Part shown: piece by piece, positions 29,842 through 31,057 of the stretch
How positions within the stretch are numbered: position 1 is the first letter of the stretch
Layout of the letters: the number at the start of each line of letters is the position of its first letter
NCBI GenBank assembly: GCA_051879315.1
Contig: JBJELW010000031.1
Location: 1 to 31,057, forward strand
Direction of reading: 5' to 3'
DNA: 31,057 bases
From: Roseburia_C sp051879315
Lineage (GTDB): Bacteria > Bacillota > Clostridia > Lachnospirales > Lachnospiraceae
Translations under genes and position numbers: made by a program
Notes under the pieces: generated by a model
Database searches by the model: none
The model's input: the letters and a program-made list of their open reading frames with translations, nothing else
Told to the model about the DNA's origin: nothing

Positions 29842-30519
29842 ATGACACATATTTTACTGGTGGAGGATGATCCCGGTATCATTTCCAACCTGACTGAATT
29901 TTTACAGCAAAAAGGTTTTTGCATTTTAACTGCCAACGGAGAGACCATGGCAAAACAGCTTTTAGCAGATACTGCTCTGCCCATTGATCTTGCTTTGATC
30001 GATGTTTCTCTGGCAGATGGTGATGGTTTTTCCCTATGTAAGTCTATCAAAAGTGGCAGAAATATTCCATTCATCTTCCTCACCGCTTCCGGCGACGAAG
30101 CCAGTGTAGTGAAAGGGCTGGAGCTGGGCGCAGAGGATTACATTGCCAAACCCTTCCGCCCGTTAGAGCTGGTGTCCCGAATCCACAATGTAATGCGGCG
30201 CTACTCCCAGGATTCCGGTGTACTGACCTATCAGGACCTGACCTTGGATCCCGCCAGGGGAATCGTCACCCGTCAGGGGCAGGAAATCTACCTGTCTGCT
30301 TTGGAGTACCGGCTGCTGCTTTTATTTTTCCAGAATATGGGACTGGTACTTTCCCGCACCCGGATTCTAGAGGAGTTGTGGGATATTGCCGGGGAGTATG
30401 TCAATGACAATACCCTGACGGTGTACATTAAACGCCTGCGAGAAAAAATCGAACCGGATCCTGCCAACCCCACATACATCCGCACGCTGCGGGGCTTGGG
30501 ATACAAATTAGGAGAATAG
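29842..30519 (+). CDS. OmpR-family response regulator (second system)
   Basis: 225 residues from the ATG at 29842, six bases after AAGGAG; a longer reading starts inside the promoter. Receiver: acidic pocket EDD (8-10), phospho-acceptor Asp54 in LIDVSLADGDG, Thr81 and Lys103 in AKPF. The winged helix has LSALEYRLLLLFFQNMG, VNDNTLTVYIKRLREKIE and TLRGLGYKL. The sequence style (LSALEYRLL, DNTLTVYIKRLREK) resembles BceR/VraR-neighbourhood regulators of cell-envelope stress. The kinase gene begins three bases after the stop. Targets lie outside the window. Confidence 0.92.
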   Translation: MTHILLVEDDPGIISNLTEFLQQKGFCILTANGETMAKQLLADTALPIDLALIDVSLADGDGFSLCKSIKSGRNIPFIFLTASGDEASVVKGLELGAEDYIAKPFRPLELVSRIHNVMRRYSQDSGVLTYQDLTLDPARGIVTRQGQEIYLSALEYRLLLLFFQNMGLVLSRTRILEELWDIAGEYVNDNTLTVYIKRLREKIEPDPANPTYIRTLRGLGYKLGE

Positions 30520-30521
30520 CC

Positions 30522-31057
30522 ATGTCTTTATCAAATCTTCTTCGAAACAAAGAATTAAAGTTTGATTTAATTATTATATCTATTGTCTTATTTGCAGGTG
30601 TCTGCATGGGTTTCTATTTGGATATCCGATGCGGATTTCTGGTGCTGACAATGAGCATTTTGTTTCTTCTTTTTTTCCTTCTTTCCAATCTGCGGCGTTA
30701 CCGCCGGCTGGCCAGGTTGGCCCAGGACATTGACCGGATGCTGCATCAGCAGGCTCCCATTCCCTTTGAACGATATCGGGAAGGAGAACTTTCCATCTTA
30801 GAAAACGAACTGTCTAAAATGACACTGCGCCTTACCGAGCAGGCGGATTCTCTGCTGAAGGATAAGCGCTATCTGTCTGATGCCATGGCAGATATTTCCC
30901 ATCAGCTTCGCTCCCCTCTTACTTCCCTGCAGTTGATCACCACAATGTTAAAAGATACCTCTGTTGGTTCTGATTCGTGGTGTAAATTAATTGTTGAACA
31001 GACAAATTTACTTTCCCACATGAGTTGGCTGATTGAGGCCATGTTGAAAATGGCAAA
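30522..31057 (+). CDS. sensor histidine kinase, C-terminus cut by window end
   Basis: 178 codons are present from the ATG at 30522, with AGGAG seven bases upstream, reading open to the last base. Two membrane helices lie close together (about 14-31 and 37-55) with almost nothing between them, so there is practically no outside sensor. A coiled segment of about 60 residues leads to the H box DAMADISHQLRSPLTSLQL with phospho-accepting His127. The ATPase domain is missing because of the window edge. The two-helix, no-sensor plan is that of intramembrane-sensing kinases such as BceS, which take their signal from a BceAB-type transporter; such genes might lie just to the right. It works with the regulator at 29842-30519. 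Confidence 0.9.
   Translation, partial: MSLSNLLRNKELKFDLIIISIVLFAGVCMGFYLDIRCGFLVLTMSILFLLFFLLSNLRRYRRLARLAQDIDRMLHQQAPIPFERYREGELSILENELSKMTLRLTEQADSLLKDKRYLSDAMADISHQLRSPLTSLQLITTMLKDTSVGSDSWCKLIVEQTNLLSHMSWLIEAMLKMA

Overview
The window looks like a piece of a Clostridia chromosome, most likely Lachnospiraceae (moderate GC, AGGAGG-type ribosome binding sites, choline-binding-type cell-wall repeats, MacB-type ABC/two-component clusters, TPP-riboswitch-controlled ThiT, Rho-independent terminators with clear T runs). The family-level assignment is an inference from gene style; there is no 16S rRNA here.

Layout. 1-2.3 kb (all minus): the first codons of an unknown gene (possibly Rpn-like) behind a ~300-nt structured leader, a small secreted cell-wall-binding protein with a Cys/His tail, and a Glu-rich lipoprotein. 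2.4-6.1 kb (plus): a translationally coupled heterodimeric ABC exporter pair, one half with degenerate catalytic residues. 6.1-8.0 kb (minus): two membrane proteins and an XRE regulator. 8.2-10.3 kb (plus): a type II 2-isopropylmalate synthase (LeuA) whose allosteric domain runs in frame into an AraC-type DNA-binding domain; the region between it and the divergent XRE gene is dense with inverted repeats. 10.3-18.3 kb (minus): one 2,649-residue surface protein with about 26 beta-sandwich repeats and a cell-wall-binding tail. 18.5-19.5 kb (plus): TPP riboswitch and thiT. 19.5-21.8 kb (minus): a stand-alone HMA metal chaperone and a Zn/Cd-type P1B ATPase behind an ArsR/SmtB-like operator. 21.8-24.2 kb (minus): a soluble LacI-sensor/GGDEF protein. 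24.3-24.6 kb: tRNA-Pro(CGG), followed by a second copy of its 3' end 169 bp further on, which looks like the scar of an integrated element. 24.8-29.1 kb (plus): response regulator, histidine kinase, MacB-like permease and ABC ATPase. 29.1-31.1 kb: a Nudix hydrolase diverging from a second response regulator/kinase pair whose kinase is cut by the window end.

How the parts work together. Most of the window is envelope and stress biology: secreted wall-binding proteins, a multidrug-type exporter, a metal efflux pump and two sensor modules, one next to its likely ABC target. The most unusual item is the LeuA-AraC fusion, which would put a leucine-binding allosteric domain next to a DNA-binding domain in one polypeptide, so that enzyme and leucine-responsive regulator could be the same protein. 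RNA-level control also recurs: a TPP riboswitch whose terminator hairpin contains the Shine-Dalgarno sequence, a possible anti-Shine-Dalgarno switch at the left edge, and a short hairpin leader shared by three otherwise unrelated minus-strand genes.
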